In this document: positions 9,135 through 18,603 of the stretch, one piece after another
How the letters are laid out: every line of letters starts with the position of its first letter
Position numbering within the stretch: position 1 is the first letter of the stretch
NCBI GenBank assembly: GCA_963816155.1
Contig: CAWFJE010000009.1
Coordinates: forward strand, 186,001-250,000
Reading direction: 5' to 3'
From: JAXGXJ01 sp963816155
Lineage (GTDB): Bacteria > Actinomycetota > Thermoleophilia > RBG-16-64-13
Length of the DNA: 64,000 nt
The notes under the pieces: generated by a model
Told to the model about the DNA's origin: nothing
The model's input: only the letters and a program-made list of their open reading frames with translations
The model's database searches: none
Made by a program: the position numbers and the translations under genes

Positions 9135-9509
9135 TCAGCCTGCCGGGTGCCGCTTACGGTAGTCTTCGATGGCCGCCTGCAGTCCGTCCGCGGCCAAATT
9201 GGAGCAGTGCAGTTTCGCGGGTGGGAGGCCACCCAAGGCCTCGGCCACTGCGTTGTTCGTGATCTCCATGGCTTCATCGAGTTGCTTGCCCTTGGCCATC
9301 TCTGTGACCATGCTCGACGTCGCCACAGCGGCTCCACAACCCAGAGTCTGAAACTTGACGTCCTCGAGAATCTCGTCATTCACCTTGATGGTGATGCGCA
9401 TCATGTCGCCGCACTGGGGGTTGCCGACCTCGCCGACTCCGTCGGCATCTTCGATGACACCCATATTGCGCGGATTGCGAAAGTGCTCCATCACGAGTTC
9501 GGAATACAT
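9135..9509 (-). CDS. iscU: Iron-sulfur cluster scaffold protein IscU/NifU N-terminal type
   Basis: Scaffold on which Fe-S clusters are built from sulfur supplied by the cysteine desulfurase. The 124-residue protein begins MYSELVMEHFRNPRNMG. It has the three ligand cysteines in their normal contexts: NPQCGDMM (with the conserved Asp), QTLGCGAAVA and LHCSNLAADGL. The ATG at 9509 lies directly after the stop of the desulfurase gene, so the two are an operon. A longer in-frame reading to 9884 is only an antisense extension of that upstream gene. The NifU C-terminal domain is absent, as in IscU proteins. Confidence 0.94.
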   Translation of the reverse strand: MYSELVMEHFRNPRNMGVIEDADGVGEVGNPQCGDMMRITIKVNDEILEDVKFQTLGCGAAVATSSMVTEMAKGKQLDEAMEITNNAVAEALGGLPPAKLHCSNLAADGLQAAIEDYRKRHPAG

Positions 9510-9511
9510 GA

Positions 9512-10699
9512 TCAGTTCCTTTGCTTGCAGACGCAGTTTGCGCACCAGATGGGGGACATCTGCCGGAGGCGGTCGACTATGGGCGGAAAGACCTCTATGA
9601 AATGGTCGATGTCCTCTGCCGTTGTGCTTCTCCCCAGGGTCACGCGCAGAGACCCGTGGGCGTGCTCGGCAGGGATGCCCAGTGCCAGCAGCACATGACT
9701 CGGCTCCAACGAACCGGTGGTGCAGGCCGAACCCGACGACACGCAGATGCCTTCCATGTCCAGCATGAGGATCATGGACTCCCCCTCGATGCCGTCGAGA
9801 CGCACGTTGAGATTGTTCGCCAGGCGCTCGGTGGGGTGGCCGTTGAGGTGGATGCCGACGATGTTGTACCTCAGGCCATCCCACAGGCGATCACGCAATT
9901 CCGCCTCGCGGGTTGCGTCTTCGGCCATGCGTATCTGGGAGATATCCAGAGCTTTCGCCAGCCCGACGATACCGGGGACGTTGTGGGTACCCGCCCGGCG
10001 GTTGCGCTCCTGGCCCCCTCCGTGGAGCAGCGGAGTGATGCGGGCACGCTTGCGCAGATACATGACCCCCACGCCCTTGGGCCCGTAGAACTTGTGCCCA
10101 CTGAGAGAGAGCATGTCCACGCCCAAGGTATCGACGTCGAGCGGGAGCTTCCCCGCGGTCTGTACCGCATCGGTGTGGAAGAGCACTCCGGCTTCACGGG
10201 TCACCCGGCCGATCTCGGCCAGAGGTTGGATGGTACCCACCTCGTTGTTCGCGTGCATGACAGATACGAGGACGGTGTCCGCGCGAATGGCCCGCCGAAC
10301 CTCGTCCGGGTCGACCAGTCCCCCGCTATCGACCGGTATGCGGCTGATCTCATACCCTCGCTTCTCGAGGTATTCCATGGTCTCCAGCACGGCGTGGTGC
10401 TCCACGGCAGAGGTGATGAGGTGGCGACCCTTCTTGTTCTGCGCGTCGGCTGCGCCGAGGACGGCCCAGTTGTCGGACTCGGTGCCGCCACTGGTGAAGT
10501 AGATCTCCTCAGGCTGGGCGCCCAGCCCGGCGGCGACGGACTCACGAGCTTCCTGCACCGCCTGCGCTGCTGCGAGTCCAAGGCTATACACGGTGGAGGG
10601 GTTGCCATAGGCCTCGTCGAACCAGGGGCGCATGACCTCGACCACTTCCGGGTCTGCCGGCGTGGTGGAAGCATGGTCCAGATAGATGACTCTCTCCAT
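9512..10699 (-). CDS. iscS: Cysteine desulfurase (IscS/NifS family)
   Basis: PLP-dependent enzyme that releases sulfur from cysteine for Fe-S cluster assembly. The 395-residue protein has YLDHASTTPADPEVV at the N-terminus, the His of SAVEHHAVLE, PLP-binding Lys203 in SGHKFYGPKGVG, and the catalytic Cys325 in SSGSACTTGSLEPSH. Length and motifs are normal for group I desulfurases. It is followed two bases later by the scaffold gene iscU and preceded by a ferredoxin gene, which fits a small ISC-type operon serving the many Fe-S proteins coded nearby. Confidence 0.95.
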   Translation of the reverse strand: MERVIYLDHASTTPADPEVVEVMRPWFDEAYGNPSTVYSLGLAAAQAVQEARESVAAGLGAQPEEIYFTSGGTESDNWAVLGAADAQNKKGRHLITSAVEHHAVLETMEYLEKRGYEISRIPVDSGGLVDPDEVRRAIRADTVLVSVMHANNEVGTIQPLAEIGRVTREAGVLFHTDAVQTAGKLPLDVDTLGVDMLSLSGHKFYGPKGVGVMYLRKRARITPLLHGGGQERNRRAGTHNVPGIVGLAKALDISQIRMAEDATREAELRDRLWDGLRYNIVGIHLNGHPTERLANNLNVRLDGIEGESMILMLDMEGICVSSGSACTTGSLEPSHVLLALGIPAEHAHGSLRVTLGRSTTAEDIDHFIEVFPPIVDRLRQMSPIWCANCVCKQRN

Positions 10700-10744
10700 C
10701 AGACCTTCCTTGGGCGCGCGGTCGCTATGATTCGCGGTTCTCGC

Positions 10745-11107
10745 TCAGTCGCCGGATGCCGGCATGGCCTCCAACGACCCCGGTCCGTTGCCGGAGTTCT
10801 GGGCGTCCGCCGCGGGGGCTTCACCCTCGGCGCCTTCGGTGCCCGTTTCCTGGGCCCCGGTCTCTGCTTCCGGAGTCTCCATGGCCGTCGGCTCGAGCGA
10901 GATGGCCCAGTCGGGACACATATCCCGACACAGGCCGCACGAGGTACAGGCCACCGGGTCGGCTAGGATGGGCATGCCGCCGTCGCAGGGATCTATAGCC
11001 CGCACTGGGCAGAAGTGGCTACAGATGCCGCAGCGCTTGCAGCGCGCTGCCGAGAACTGAGGTAACTCTTTCATGACTGTCACTGTGGTCGTTTCCATGG
11101 GCGTCAT
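10745..11107 (-). CDS. 2[4Fe-4S] ferredoxin-type protein with acidic tail
   Basis: Small electron carrier of about 120 residues. It has two classic clusters: CKRCGICSHFCPVRAID and CTSCGLCRDMCPDWAI. The C-terminal 45 residues are Glu/Ala/Gly-rich and probably disordered. The organisation resembles the delta subunit of 2-oxoacid:ferredoxin oxidoreductases, but no alpha, beta or gamma subunit gene is adjacent. The start is uncertain: ATGs occur at 11107, 11098 and just before KELPQF. It sits upstream of iscS on the same strand. Confidence 0.85.
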   Translation of the reverse strand: MTPMETTTVTVMKELPQFSAARCKRCGICSHFCPVRAIDPCDGGMPILADPVACTSCGLCRDMCPDWAISLEPTAMETPEAETGAQETGTEGAEGEAPAADAQNSGNGPGSLEAMPASGD

Positions 11108-11153
11108 TGTATATCAGTCGGGGCTGTGAAGGCGAAAGCGGGCTCACATCTGC

Positions 11154-13476
11154 CTAGATCGAGGGAACAGACGTCTCCGCCGAACGGTCCTGCCTCGGTC
11201 GCGTGGTCTTTCCCCGGGGAGCCCGTCGGCCGAGTCCGTACCACGCGAGGCCTGCCCGGATCCATCCATGATGCCGCCTGAGCCTGGTCTGCACGTGGCG
11301 CCGAAGGCTCTCCACGCTCTCCAAGTCCGCCTCTGTGGCCTGCCGATCCCCAAAGAGGATCGCTTGGGTCCGGTCCACCAGATCTGGGATCCACCGGTAT
11401 CCCCACCTGGTTCGTGACGAGGAGCGCGAGATCCTCGATGGTGTTGGAGGGGGAGGTCGCTATGCCGTACACGGAGAGCTCCTGTCTGAGCAGGCGCAGG
11501 GAAGCCGCCAACCGGCTGCGAGGCGGTCCTCTGTGCAGGTCTCTGTGTCTCCAGAGAGAACGCGCCGCCGGCCACCCGGTCGCAAACACGAGCAGAACGA
11601 GTAGGAACGGCAGCCACGACCACGTATGCCACCCGGCGGACTCGCCCCCGTCCTGCGGCAACGCTCCACCGGCCTGATCCGGGTCCCGCTCCAGGCGGGG
11701 CATGGTGGTCGCAGGGCCGCCAACGGCTCCGCTGCTTTCATTGAAGGGATTGATGAAGCCCGGACTGGTGGAGGAGGGCCCGGAAGCGGGTATGCTCCTG
11801 CCCGGCGTGGGGTCGAATGCTACCCACCCCACTGTTGGGAAATACACCTCCACCCACGCATGTGCATTGCTCGTGCTGACGAGATAGACGCCCTCACTCT
11901 CTTCCTCGCCGGTCGTGAAGCCTACGGCCACCCTCGCCGGTATGTCGTTGTAGCGGAGAAGAAGGGCCATCGCTCCCGCGAAGTGTTGACAGTATCCTGT
12001 CTGGTTTTCGAAGAGGAAGGCCGCGTAAGGGGACGAGAACTCGCCGGCGGGAGGAGTGAGCGAGTATTCGTACTGGCCGCGCAGATGTTCCTCGATGCGC
12101 AGGGCGATCTCATATGGATCGGTGGCCTCGCCGACGATTTGGGAGTTGACGGCATAGAGATCGGCCCACTCCCATCCTGCCGGCCCAGTCTCGGGCGGCT
12201 CGAGCCCACGCCAGGCCGCCTCTTTGTCCGGTCCCTCCAGTTCGCCTGCATGAGGGAAGGGCAGAGAGAGATACGACGACACGCTGCGTGGGTAGTCGCG
12301 GCCTTTTTCGACCACGTCCTCGGGTTCGAGGTGGGGGACGACCGCAGTGACAACGTATTGCAGCGAGGGTCCGAGCGATCTGCTGACGTGGAGGGAGCGC
12401 ATGTCGTTCAGGCGGAGGGCGATCTGCCGGTCGATGCGCAACTCGGCGGGCTCCCCGCCGGCGAAGATGTAGTTGGTGTAGATGGACTGGATCTGAAAGG
12501 TCTGGGTCACAGTCTCGCCCGGCGGAAAGGCGTCGGTGGTGGTCACGTCATAGACCCAGGAGCCGGTTGTGGCGTCTTGCACGGGGACGGGACGTTGGAC
12601 GAAGGCCTGGGATGTCACCCAGGATGTTCCTGTGAAGACGTCAAGTGCGTTTGCCCGCCAGTACGCGGGTGCCGACGACTCGATACGCATGATGAGTTGC
12701 TCGTTGGCGGGATCGAGGAGGCGAGGGTAGTTCTGCATCCAGTTGAACGTGTACACCGAGCCGCCCTGGCGGAACGGATCCCAGGTGCGCCAATCCTGCC
12801 AGGGAGCGGCCACCGTGGCCGGAGCAGCTGCGAGGAGCACGACCGCCAGGAGGGCGGCTACGCCACCCACCAAGCCTCCCGCCGCCGCCTCGCGCAGGCG
12901 CCAACCGGATCGCGCTACGCCGCGAGACAGTACCAAGAGACAAGCGGCCAGGACCGTGAAGAGCACGGCAAGCAGGGGATCTCCCGAGCCGGCATCGACG
13001 GTGAGGCTGAACCCCAGCAACACCAGGAGCAGCGCGAGCGCCGGAATGGCCTTGCGCAGGCTGAGAGCGAGGAAGGCGGCCGCTCCGACCACCATGTACA
13101 CGGAGAGGGCCATCAGAAGGCGCAGGCCGACCACATCGCCTATCTTGAGGGGGAAGACGTCGGCCATGTAGGCCGCCCCGCCCTCGCGCAGTTGCCCCAC
13201 ATAGAAGCCGTACTGCTCACTGAGCCCGTCCACCAGGTTAGGGAGAGGCAGGCTGGTGCGCATAAGGAGGTAGGCTCCCAGCGGCAACAACACGAGAGCC
13301 GCGGGCCAGGCCTTCCTGTGGACGAGGCCGGGAGCGCCGGCCAGCGAGGCCGCGATCACAGCGCGCAGCATGAGGTCCGACATCGACGGCTGCACGGCTC
13401 GGTTCAGGGCAAGGGCTGCAGCCGCGGCGAGAGCGACAAAACACAGCAGGTAGAGGAGTTTTGGTAAGACCCTCAT
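11154..13476 (-). CDS. Transglutaminase-like membrane protein (TgpA/DUF3488 type), C-terminus frameshifted
   Basis: Polytopic membrane protein with an extracytoplasmic transglutaminase-like domain. The N-terminal ~200 residues hold several membrane segments. The catalytic triad is visible: Cys496 in TGYCQHFAGAMALLLRYNDI, His in SNAHAWVEVYFP and Asp in FDPTPGRS. A last membrane segment (WLPFLLVLLVFATGW) precedes a cytoplasmic tail. The tail leaves the frame near 11400: after DLALLVT the continuation RWGYRWIPDLVDRTQAILFG is one frame over and ends at 11154, whereas the uninterrupted frame runs to 11104 as Arg/Gly/Pro-rich nonsense. One extra A in ACGAACC would explain it. The ATG overlaps the stop of the DUF58 gene. 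Confidence 0.85.
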
Positions 13477-14891
13477 GCCGAACGACCTCGGGTGGTCCGT
13501 CGTCTGCGGCTGGATCTGTCCAGCGACAGTGAGCGAGCCAGATTGTCGCCGCGCGCCACTGTCAAGCAGGGGATCCCCATGGAGGCAAGAGCGGTGAGAC
13601 TCCCTCGGGTCTCGGGAGGGATCGAGAAGTCGGCGCCCAAGGGCTCTGAGTACATCGAGCCGGCCGGCCCTGCATCGCTCTGCACAGACGAGTCGTCGCT
13701 GCCGAGTCTGCGGGGGCCGCCCGGGTGTCGGGGAGGAAGGAAGGGCACGAGAGGGGCCGCGACGGGAGCCGCACCTTCGGCGAACGAACTCCCGATCACG
13801 TACACGAGCGACAGCCGCACTCCATCCTCTCGGAGCGTGACGAGAGTCCGCACCAACTCATGTTCCAGGGAAAGGCTGACCACCGTGACGTTTTGTGCCT
13901 GCAGGAGGCGCGCTCGTTCCGCCCTAAGCCTGCGCAGCGCGTGTACCAGGGGTGCCGCTGCGGTCGGTCGTGCTTCCGCCAGACGCTCCAGAAGTGCAGC
14001 TCGGCCGCTGTTGTCGGCAGATAGACGCATCTTTCGAAGCTCACGCTCATGAGAGAGGAGCCCGACGCTTCTACCCGCGCGGAGAGCGAAGTCGGTCACG
14101 CTGCCCGCGACACGGACCGCCATCTCGTAATTGCTGGCCGGTGCTTCACCCACCACGTACGCGGCCGTGCCGTCCAGCAGCACGGTCACCTCGGCACCGG
14201 ATGGCTCCTCCGTCTCGCGCAGCATCAGGACGCCGGTCTTGGCCGTGCTCTTCCAGTGGACGTGGCTCAGCGGTTCGCCGGGTTGGTGGGGGCGGACCCC
14301 TCTGAATTCGAAGGCACCGATGGAGGGGGACGCCTGCCTGCCGCTCCAATCGTGTCTTGTGCCGATCTGAGGATATAGGGCACAGGAGTTCAGGTAGACG
14401 ATGCGGGGGTGGACGGTGACGCGCAGTGGGTCGCTCACCCGGTGGACGGCCGTCGCGAGCCCCAACGGGTCTTCGGCCACGATCCTTGCTGCGGGGATAT
14501 GGTGGATCCCCCGGTTGACCTTGCCCACAGGGATCTTCAGCATCCTCTGCTCGTTGGGGGCGAGACTCTCGATCTCCGACTCGGGTTCGTCGGGTCCCAG
14601 GCCGCCCAGCGGAGTCCGCAGGGTCAACTCCGGACCCGGCAGCCAGGAACTGTTCTTCACGAGGGTCCGCAACTCCGGCTCGTCTCCGGCGACCGGGCGG
14701 TCGGGTGCGAGGACGCGGGTCACGCGGATCTTCCTCCCTGTAGCGATCATCCCCAGCCAAGACACGAGGACGGCGGCCGCGAAGGCGTACGCGAACAGGT
14801 AGAGTTCCCAGGTGCCCACCACCCGGCCGGCCAGGTAGGTCGCGGCAGCCAACCCCAGCAGCGCCAAACCGCGTGTAGTGGGCCGGGGCAC
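13473..14891 (-). CDS. DUF58 domain protein
   Basis: The 472-residue protein has two N-terminal membrane segments (LALLGLAAATYLAGRVV and a second one near residues 25-50), a beta-rich extracellular or linker region, and the DUF58 core (FRGVRPHQPGEPLSHVHWK, with the conserved R-Y/HQPGD-like and HWKSTA motifs), followed by a von Willebrand A-like fold. DUF58 proteins are encoded next to MoxR ATPases and transglutaminases, and that is the case here (MoxR upstream, transglutaminase downstream, both overlapping or abutting). The set is thought to act in maturation of envelope or secreted proteins; the target is unknown. Confidence 0.9.
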   Translation of the reverse strand: MPRPTTRGLALLGLAAATYLAGRVVGTWELYLFAYAFAAAVLVSWLGMIATGRKIRVTRVLAPDRPVAGDEPELRTLVKNSSWLPGPELTLRTPLGGLGPDEPESEIESLAPNEQRMLKIPVGKVNRGIHHIPAARIVAEDPLGLATAVHRVSDPLRVTVHPRIVYLNSCALYPQIGTRHDWSGRQASPSIGAFEFRGVRPHQPGEPLSHVHWKSTAKTGVLMLRETEEPSGAEVTVLLDGTAAYVVGEAPASNYEMAVRVAGSVTDFALRAGRSVGLLSHERELRKMRLSADNSGRAALLERLAEARPTAAAPLVHALRRLRAERARLLQAQNVTVVSLSLEHELVRTLVTLREDGVRLSLVYVIGSSFAEGAAPVAAPLVPFLPPRHPGGPRRLGSDDSSVQSDAGPAGSMYSEPLGADFSIPPETRGSLTALASMGIPCLTVARGDNLARSLSLDRSSRRRRTTRGRSA

Positions 14892-14892
14892 G

Positions 14893-15924
14893 CTAGCTCC
14901 CGCTCTGGGGCACAGGCACCGTTTCTATGATCCGCGTCACCATGTCCTCAGGGGTATGACCGTGCACCTTCGCATCGGGAGAGAGCACCAGACGATGGGC
15001 GAGGACGCGCACGGCGAGATCCTTGATGTCCTTGGGCACCACGAAGTCGCGACCCCGCAACAGAGCGAGCGCTTTCGCGGCTCGCACCAACGCTATGCCG
15101 GCCCTCGGACTTGCGCCCAGGTAGATGGCGCGCTCCGAACGGGTGGCAGTGACCACAGCGACTACGTAACGGCGAAGGGCGGGAGCGACACGCACCCGGG
15201 TTACCGCCTGGATCATGGCCAGCACCTCGGAAGCGTGAAGGACCGGCTGGAGTTCGGCCAACGGGTCGCGCGAGGTCTGTTCGTGGATGATCGCCGCCTC
15301 CGCCTCCTCCGACGGATAGCCGAGACTCAGGCGCATCATGAAGCGGTCCAACTGTGCCTCGGGCAGGGGATAGGTCCCCTCGTACTCGATGGGGTTCTGC
15401 GTGGCCACCACCATGAAGGGAAGTTGCAGGGCATGCGTGTGGTTGTCCACGGTCACCTGCCGCTCTTCCATGCACTCCAACAGACTCGACTGGGTCTTGG
15501 GCGACGACCTGTTGATCTCATCGGCAAGGACCACGTTGGCGAAGATCGGACCCTGGCGGAACTCGAACTCCCCGCTCTTCTGGTTGAAGACGCTCACTCC
15601 GGTCACGTCGCTGGGAAGCAGGTCGGGGGTGAACTGTATGCGCGAGAAACGGCAGTCGATGGAACGGGCCAGTGACTTGGCGAGGAGGGTCTTGCCCACG
15701 CCGGGGAAGTCCTCGACGATCACATGACCGCCGGCCAAGAGTGACACCACGCAGGCGCGGATGACCTCCTCTTTGCCCAGGATCACCGAAGCGATGCTGG
15801 AGGAGATGCGGCCGGCACGTTGCGCGACCTCCAGCATCTCCTCGTCCTGGAGCAGATCGGGTGCGCCGGGTGCCGCAGAGCCGGAAGCGGGGGCCTCGGG
15901 CAGATCGGTGGTGCTATCGGGCAT
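14893..15924 (-). CDS. MoxR-family AAA+ ATPase
   Basis: Chaperone-like AAA+ ATPase of 343 residues. Walker A is GVGKTLLAK around residues 74-80, Walker B is NVVLADEINRSSPKTQSSLL, sensor 1 is VVATQNPIEYEGTYPLPEAQ (typical of MoxR) and the lid domain ends near VLAHRLVLSPDAK. It is the second gene of a four-gene unit with an aminotransferase upstream (11-base overlap) and DUF58 and transglutaminase proteins downstream. MoxR/DUF58 pairs are thought to help activate or assemble a client complex at the membrane; the client is not evident here. Confidence 0.93.
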   Translation of the reverse strand: MPDSTTDLPEAPASGSAAPGAPDLLQDEEMLEVAQRAGRISSSIASVILGKEEVIRACVVSLLAGGHVIVEDFPGVGKTLLAKSLARSIDCRFSRIQFTPDLLPSDVTGVSVFNQKSGEFEFRQGPIFANVVLADEINRSSPKTQSSLLECMEERQVTVDNHTHALQLPFMVVATQNPIEYEGTYPLPEAQLDRFMMRLSLGYPSEEAEAAIIHEQTSRDPLAELQPVLHASEVLAMIQAVTRVRVAPALRRYVVAVVTATRSERAIYLGASPRAGIALVRAAKALALLRGRDFVVPKDIKDLAVRVLAHRLVLSPDAKVHGHTPEDMVTRIIETVPVPQSGS

Positions 15925-17176
15925 GGTCGGTCTCCCATTCGGTGAGCCAGTATCGAGGGGGCTTGGATGCTATCTCGGTGAGGGCCGTGACGGTCTCCGT
16001 CACCTCGCCCGCCGTGGTCGTGTGGCCTATGCTCAGACGTACGAGGCCGTTCTCCAGAGTCCCAGCGACGCGGTGCGCTTCGGGGGCGCAGTGCAGTCCT
16101 GCCCGGACCGCAATCTGGAACTCTCTGTCGAGTATCCGGGCCACCTCCGCCGAGGCGAGGCCTTCGACGGCAAGGCTGATGATCGGGGCCAGCGGAGGAC
16201 CCGAGGCCGCCCGTGCGTCCGCGATCCCGCAGGGGTCCGGACCGAAACTCGTCCAGGGCCCGAACACCTCGATGCCGTCTGTCCCCTCGATCCCTCTGAA
16301 GAGTCGCCGGGCCAGGCCGTGCTGTCGCTGCCCTGACTCGACCACTCCTTCTCGCTCGACCACCGTGATGCCGGCTCCGAGCCCGGCAATGCCGGGACTG
16401 TTGGGAGTGCCTGCCTCGAAACGGTCGGGGCAGGCCGAGGGCTGTTCCAGCGACTCTGACAGGCTTCCAGTGCCTCCCTCGTACAGGGTCGCAAGTTCGA
16501 TCTCGGGCGCCACGTAGAGCACTCCCACGCCTTGGGGCCCAAGCAGCCCCTTGTGGCCTGAAGCGGCCAGCAGGCCGATGCCCATAGACTCCACGTCGAT
16601 AGGGAAGCTCCCCGCGGTCTGCGCGGCGTCTACCAGCAGGGGGATACCGCGCTCGCGCAATCGTGGGCCCACCTCGGCGACCGGCAGCACCGTGCCCAGG
16701 ACGTTGGAGGCGTGCGTGAGCACCACCACCCTCGTGTCGGGGCGGACCGCGGCCAGTATGTCCTCAGGATCTGTGCTGCCGTCCCTGCCGCAGGGCACTC
16801 GGGTAACTTCGACGCCCGAAGCGGCGAGCGCGGCCAAGGGACGGGCCACCGAGTTGTGCTCCAGCGACGACGTCACCACGTGGCGGGTACAGCCACGTCG
16901 GTAGCGGTTCGCCATCTCTGGGTCCAGAAGTCCTTTCAGGGCGATGTTCAGAGCGTGGGTGGCGTTCAGAGTGAAGATGACCCGGGCCTCGTCGCGGATG
17001 CCGAACAGATGGGCTACAGCGCGGCGCGTACGCAGGAGGGCGCGTGAGGCCTCCACAGAGAGTTCGTAGGCTCCGCGGCTGGGGTTGGCGCATACGTCTT
17101 GGAGGGCCTGCGCGACGGCCGCCACCACCTCTGGAGGCTTGGGACACGAGGTGGCGGCGTTATCGAGGTAGATCAT
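15914..17176 (-). CDS. Class V aminotransferase, cysteine desulfurase-like
   Basis: PLP enzyme of 420 residues related to selenocysteine lyase/SufS-type desulfurases, of the kind annotated as TIGR01977. Motifs are MIYLDNAATSCPKPPEVV, SSLEHNSVARPLA, Lys209 in SGHKGLLGPQGVGVLY, the GGTGSLSE/QPSACPDRFEAGTPN segment diagnostic of this subgroup, and a candidate catalytic Cys in VRAGLHCAPEAH. The ATG at 17176 was chosen because GGAG lies 7 bases upstream; the frame extends to 17206. With selA and selB in the same window, a role in selenium or sulfur delivery is possible, but that is inference. It is coupled to the MoxR gene. Confidence 0.88.
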   Translation of the reverse strand: MIYLDNAATSCPKPPEVVAAVAQALQDVCANPSRGAYELSVEASRALLRTRRAVAHLFGIRDEARVIFTLNATHALNIALKGLLDPEMANRYRRGCTRHVVTSSLEHNSVARPLAALAASGVEVTRVPCGRDGSTDPEDILAAVRPDTRVVVLTHASNVLGTVLPVAEVGPRLRERGIPLLVDAAQTAGSFPIDVESMGIGLLAASGHKGLLGPQGVGVLYVAPEIELATLYEGGTGSLSESLEQPSACPDRFEAGTPNSPGIAGLGAGITVVEREGVVESGQRQHGLARRLFRGIEGTDGIEVFGPWTSFGPDPCGIADARAASGPPLAPIISLAVEGLASAEVARILDREFQIAVRAGLHCAPEAHRVAGTLENGLVRLSIGHTTTAGEVTETVTALTEIASKPPRYWLTEWETDHAR

Positions 17177-17282
17177 GAATCGCTCCACTCGGATATGTCC
17201 CTGCATATTGTACCGTTTTGGCGGCCGGTCGACACCTCAGGGGGCGGGGTGGACGGTCGGAGGCATGGTCAGGTACCTCCGG

Positions 17283-18179
17283 CTACGTCGGCTCCTCGCC
17301 GGGCGCTCGTAGCCGCCCCCCGGCGCCGAACTCGTAGTGGATGCAATCCGCCTCGCACGCCTTTGCGCACTTGAGGCAGCGGATACAGTCGGGACTGTTG
17401 GGGCGCCGACGAGGGTCGATGTCCACCGGGCAGACGGCCACACAGTTGCCGCAGGACGTGCACTGTCCGGTATCGACAGAGAGACGCAAGAGACTGACCT
17501 TGTTGAACAGCCCGAGGATGGCCCCCAGGGGGCACACCGTTCGGCAGAAAGGTCTCATGCTCACGATCATCCAGGCGAAGAAGGCCACGAGCAGCGCCAC
17601 CTTCCAGATGAACAGCAGGCCGACCTGGGCCCGGATGCCGGCGTTGGCGGCCACGAGCGGCAGGCCGGCCTCGAGCGTCCCCGCTGGACATATCCACTTG
17701 CAGAACCAGGTGTCGCCGTATCCATAGGCGTCAAGCACCAGGAAGGGGAGGATGAAAACAGTCAAGGCCAGAACGACGTACTTCAGATAGCCGAGCACGG
17801 GGGGGATGCGCAACTTCGGACCGGGGATCTTGTGCACCAACTCCTGGAAAAGGCCGAAGGGACAGAGCCACCCGCAGGGGAAACGCCCGACCATAGCTCC
17901 GACCACGCCCATGGAGCCCAACACATAGAGGCCGATCTGTAACTCGCCCAGACTCCAGCGACTGCGGGCGGCGGCCATCATGTGCTGCATGGAGCCGATG
18001 GGGCACGCCGCCACCGCCGCGGGGCAGGAGTAGCAGTTGAGCACCGGGACGCAGATGCCCTTCGAGCGGGCCTGCACGATGGTTCCGGAGAAGAAGGCCG
18101 GAATGTACGGGTTGAGCAGCACTGTGCTGGCGATCTGAGTCCAGCGGCGGCGGGTCAGGCGTCCCAAGAAGCGCATCAT
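17283..18179 (-). CDS. Membrane-bound polyferredoxin (NapH/YccM-like 4Fe-4S protein)
   Basis: Integral-membrane Fe-S protein of 298 residues. It has a cysteine-rich stretch near residue 50 (LNCYSCPAAVAACPIGS), then membrane segments alternating with FPCGWLCPFGLFQE, CKWICPAGTLEAG and FCRTVCPLGAIL motifs. Two C-terminal 4Fe-4S ferredoxin motifs follow (CTSCGNCVAVCPVDI and CIRCLKCAKACEADC). Such proteins pass electrons across or along the membrane. The ATG pair at 18179/18176 overlaps the TGA of the small CXXC protein upstream, so the two are coupled. The electron donor and acceptor are unknown. Confidence 0.9.
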   Translation of the reverse strand: MMRFLGRLTRRRWTQIASTVLLNPYIPAFFSGTIVQARSKGICVPVLNCYSCPAAVAACPIGSMQHMMAAARSRWSLGELQIGLYVLGSMGVVGAMVGRFPCGWLCPFGLFQELVHKIPGPKLRIPPVLGYLKYVVLALTVFILPFLVLDAYGYGDTWFCKWICPAGTLEAGLPLVAANAGIRAQVGLLFIWKVALLVAFFAWMIVSMRPFCRTVCPLGAILGLFNKVSLLRLSVDTGQCTSCGNCVAVCPVDIDPRRRPNSPDCIRCLKCAKACEADCIHYEFGAGGRLRAPGEEPT

Positions 18180-18364
18180 TCGATGCCGATACAACTCAGA
18201 CAGATGGTGGCCGCGTTCGCAAGCACGCTCGCGAACTCGTCGAGGGCGAGGCCGGCGACGATGAGGCCCAAGAAGATGACAAACACAACGAGTGGCACAT
18301 AGAGGCGGAGACGCGACGGTGGTCGCGTACTCGAGGTCCCCCTCTGTTTCCCCGGGGTAGTCAT
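18176..18364 (-). CDS. Small CXXC membrane protein (CD1871A-like)
   Basis: A 62-residue protein with one membrane helix (LYVPLVVFVIFLGLIVAGLAL) and the C-terminal motif NAATICLSCIGIE. The ending ICLxCIGI is characteristic of the small CD1871A family of CXXC proteins, which are usually encoded directly before a membrane 4Fe-4S protein, as here. The stop overlaps the ATG of the polyferredoxin gene. The CXXC pair could bind metal or carry electrons; this is inference. Confidence 0.75.
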   Translation of the reverse strand: MTTPGKQRGTSSTRPPSRLRLYVPLVVFVIFLGLIVAGLALDEFASVLANAATICLSCIGIE

Positions 18365-18386
18365 GTCCCTATCGTATCGCGCCCTC

Positions 18387-18549
18387 GGAAGAATCGTGAC
18401 TTCGCAGCTGGAGGGGACGTGTCATCCGCCCCCAAGCCCACCAGCCCGGCGGTTCGGCACAACCGATCGTCCTCCCACTTGCCGGGGCAGATAACGCGTC
18501 CCTGGAAGAATCGTGACTTCGCAGCTGGAGGGGACGTGTTATCTGCCCC
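18387..18549 (+). repeat. Two copies of the conserved-loop hairpin repeat
   Basis: A 35-base sequence beginning GGAAGAATCGTGACTTCGCA occurs at 18387-18421 and again at 18504-18538. The second copy is the loop of a hairpin: 18484-18502 pairs with 18531-18549 over 19 positions with one mismatch, leaving a 28-base loop that contains the conserved motif. The first copy has no clear left arm. The same motif recurs on the other strand at 39.3 kb with a different stem. The copies lie between a divergent gene pair, upstream of the ileS leader. Confidence 0.8.
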
Positions 18550-18603
18550 TCTCCTTGAAGTTCGCCCTGCATACGAATAGACTACGCGGACGAAAAGGCG
18601 ATG

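Noticed and set aside
9521..10966. 481-codon open frame on the plus strand opposite iscS
   Set aside because: Antisense to iscS, which has all catalytic residues.
11626..13467. 613-codon open frame on the plus strand opposite the transglutaminase gene
   Set aside because: Antisense shadow of a gene with a clear catalytic triad; no ribosome site and no family motif.
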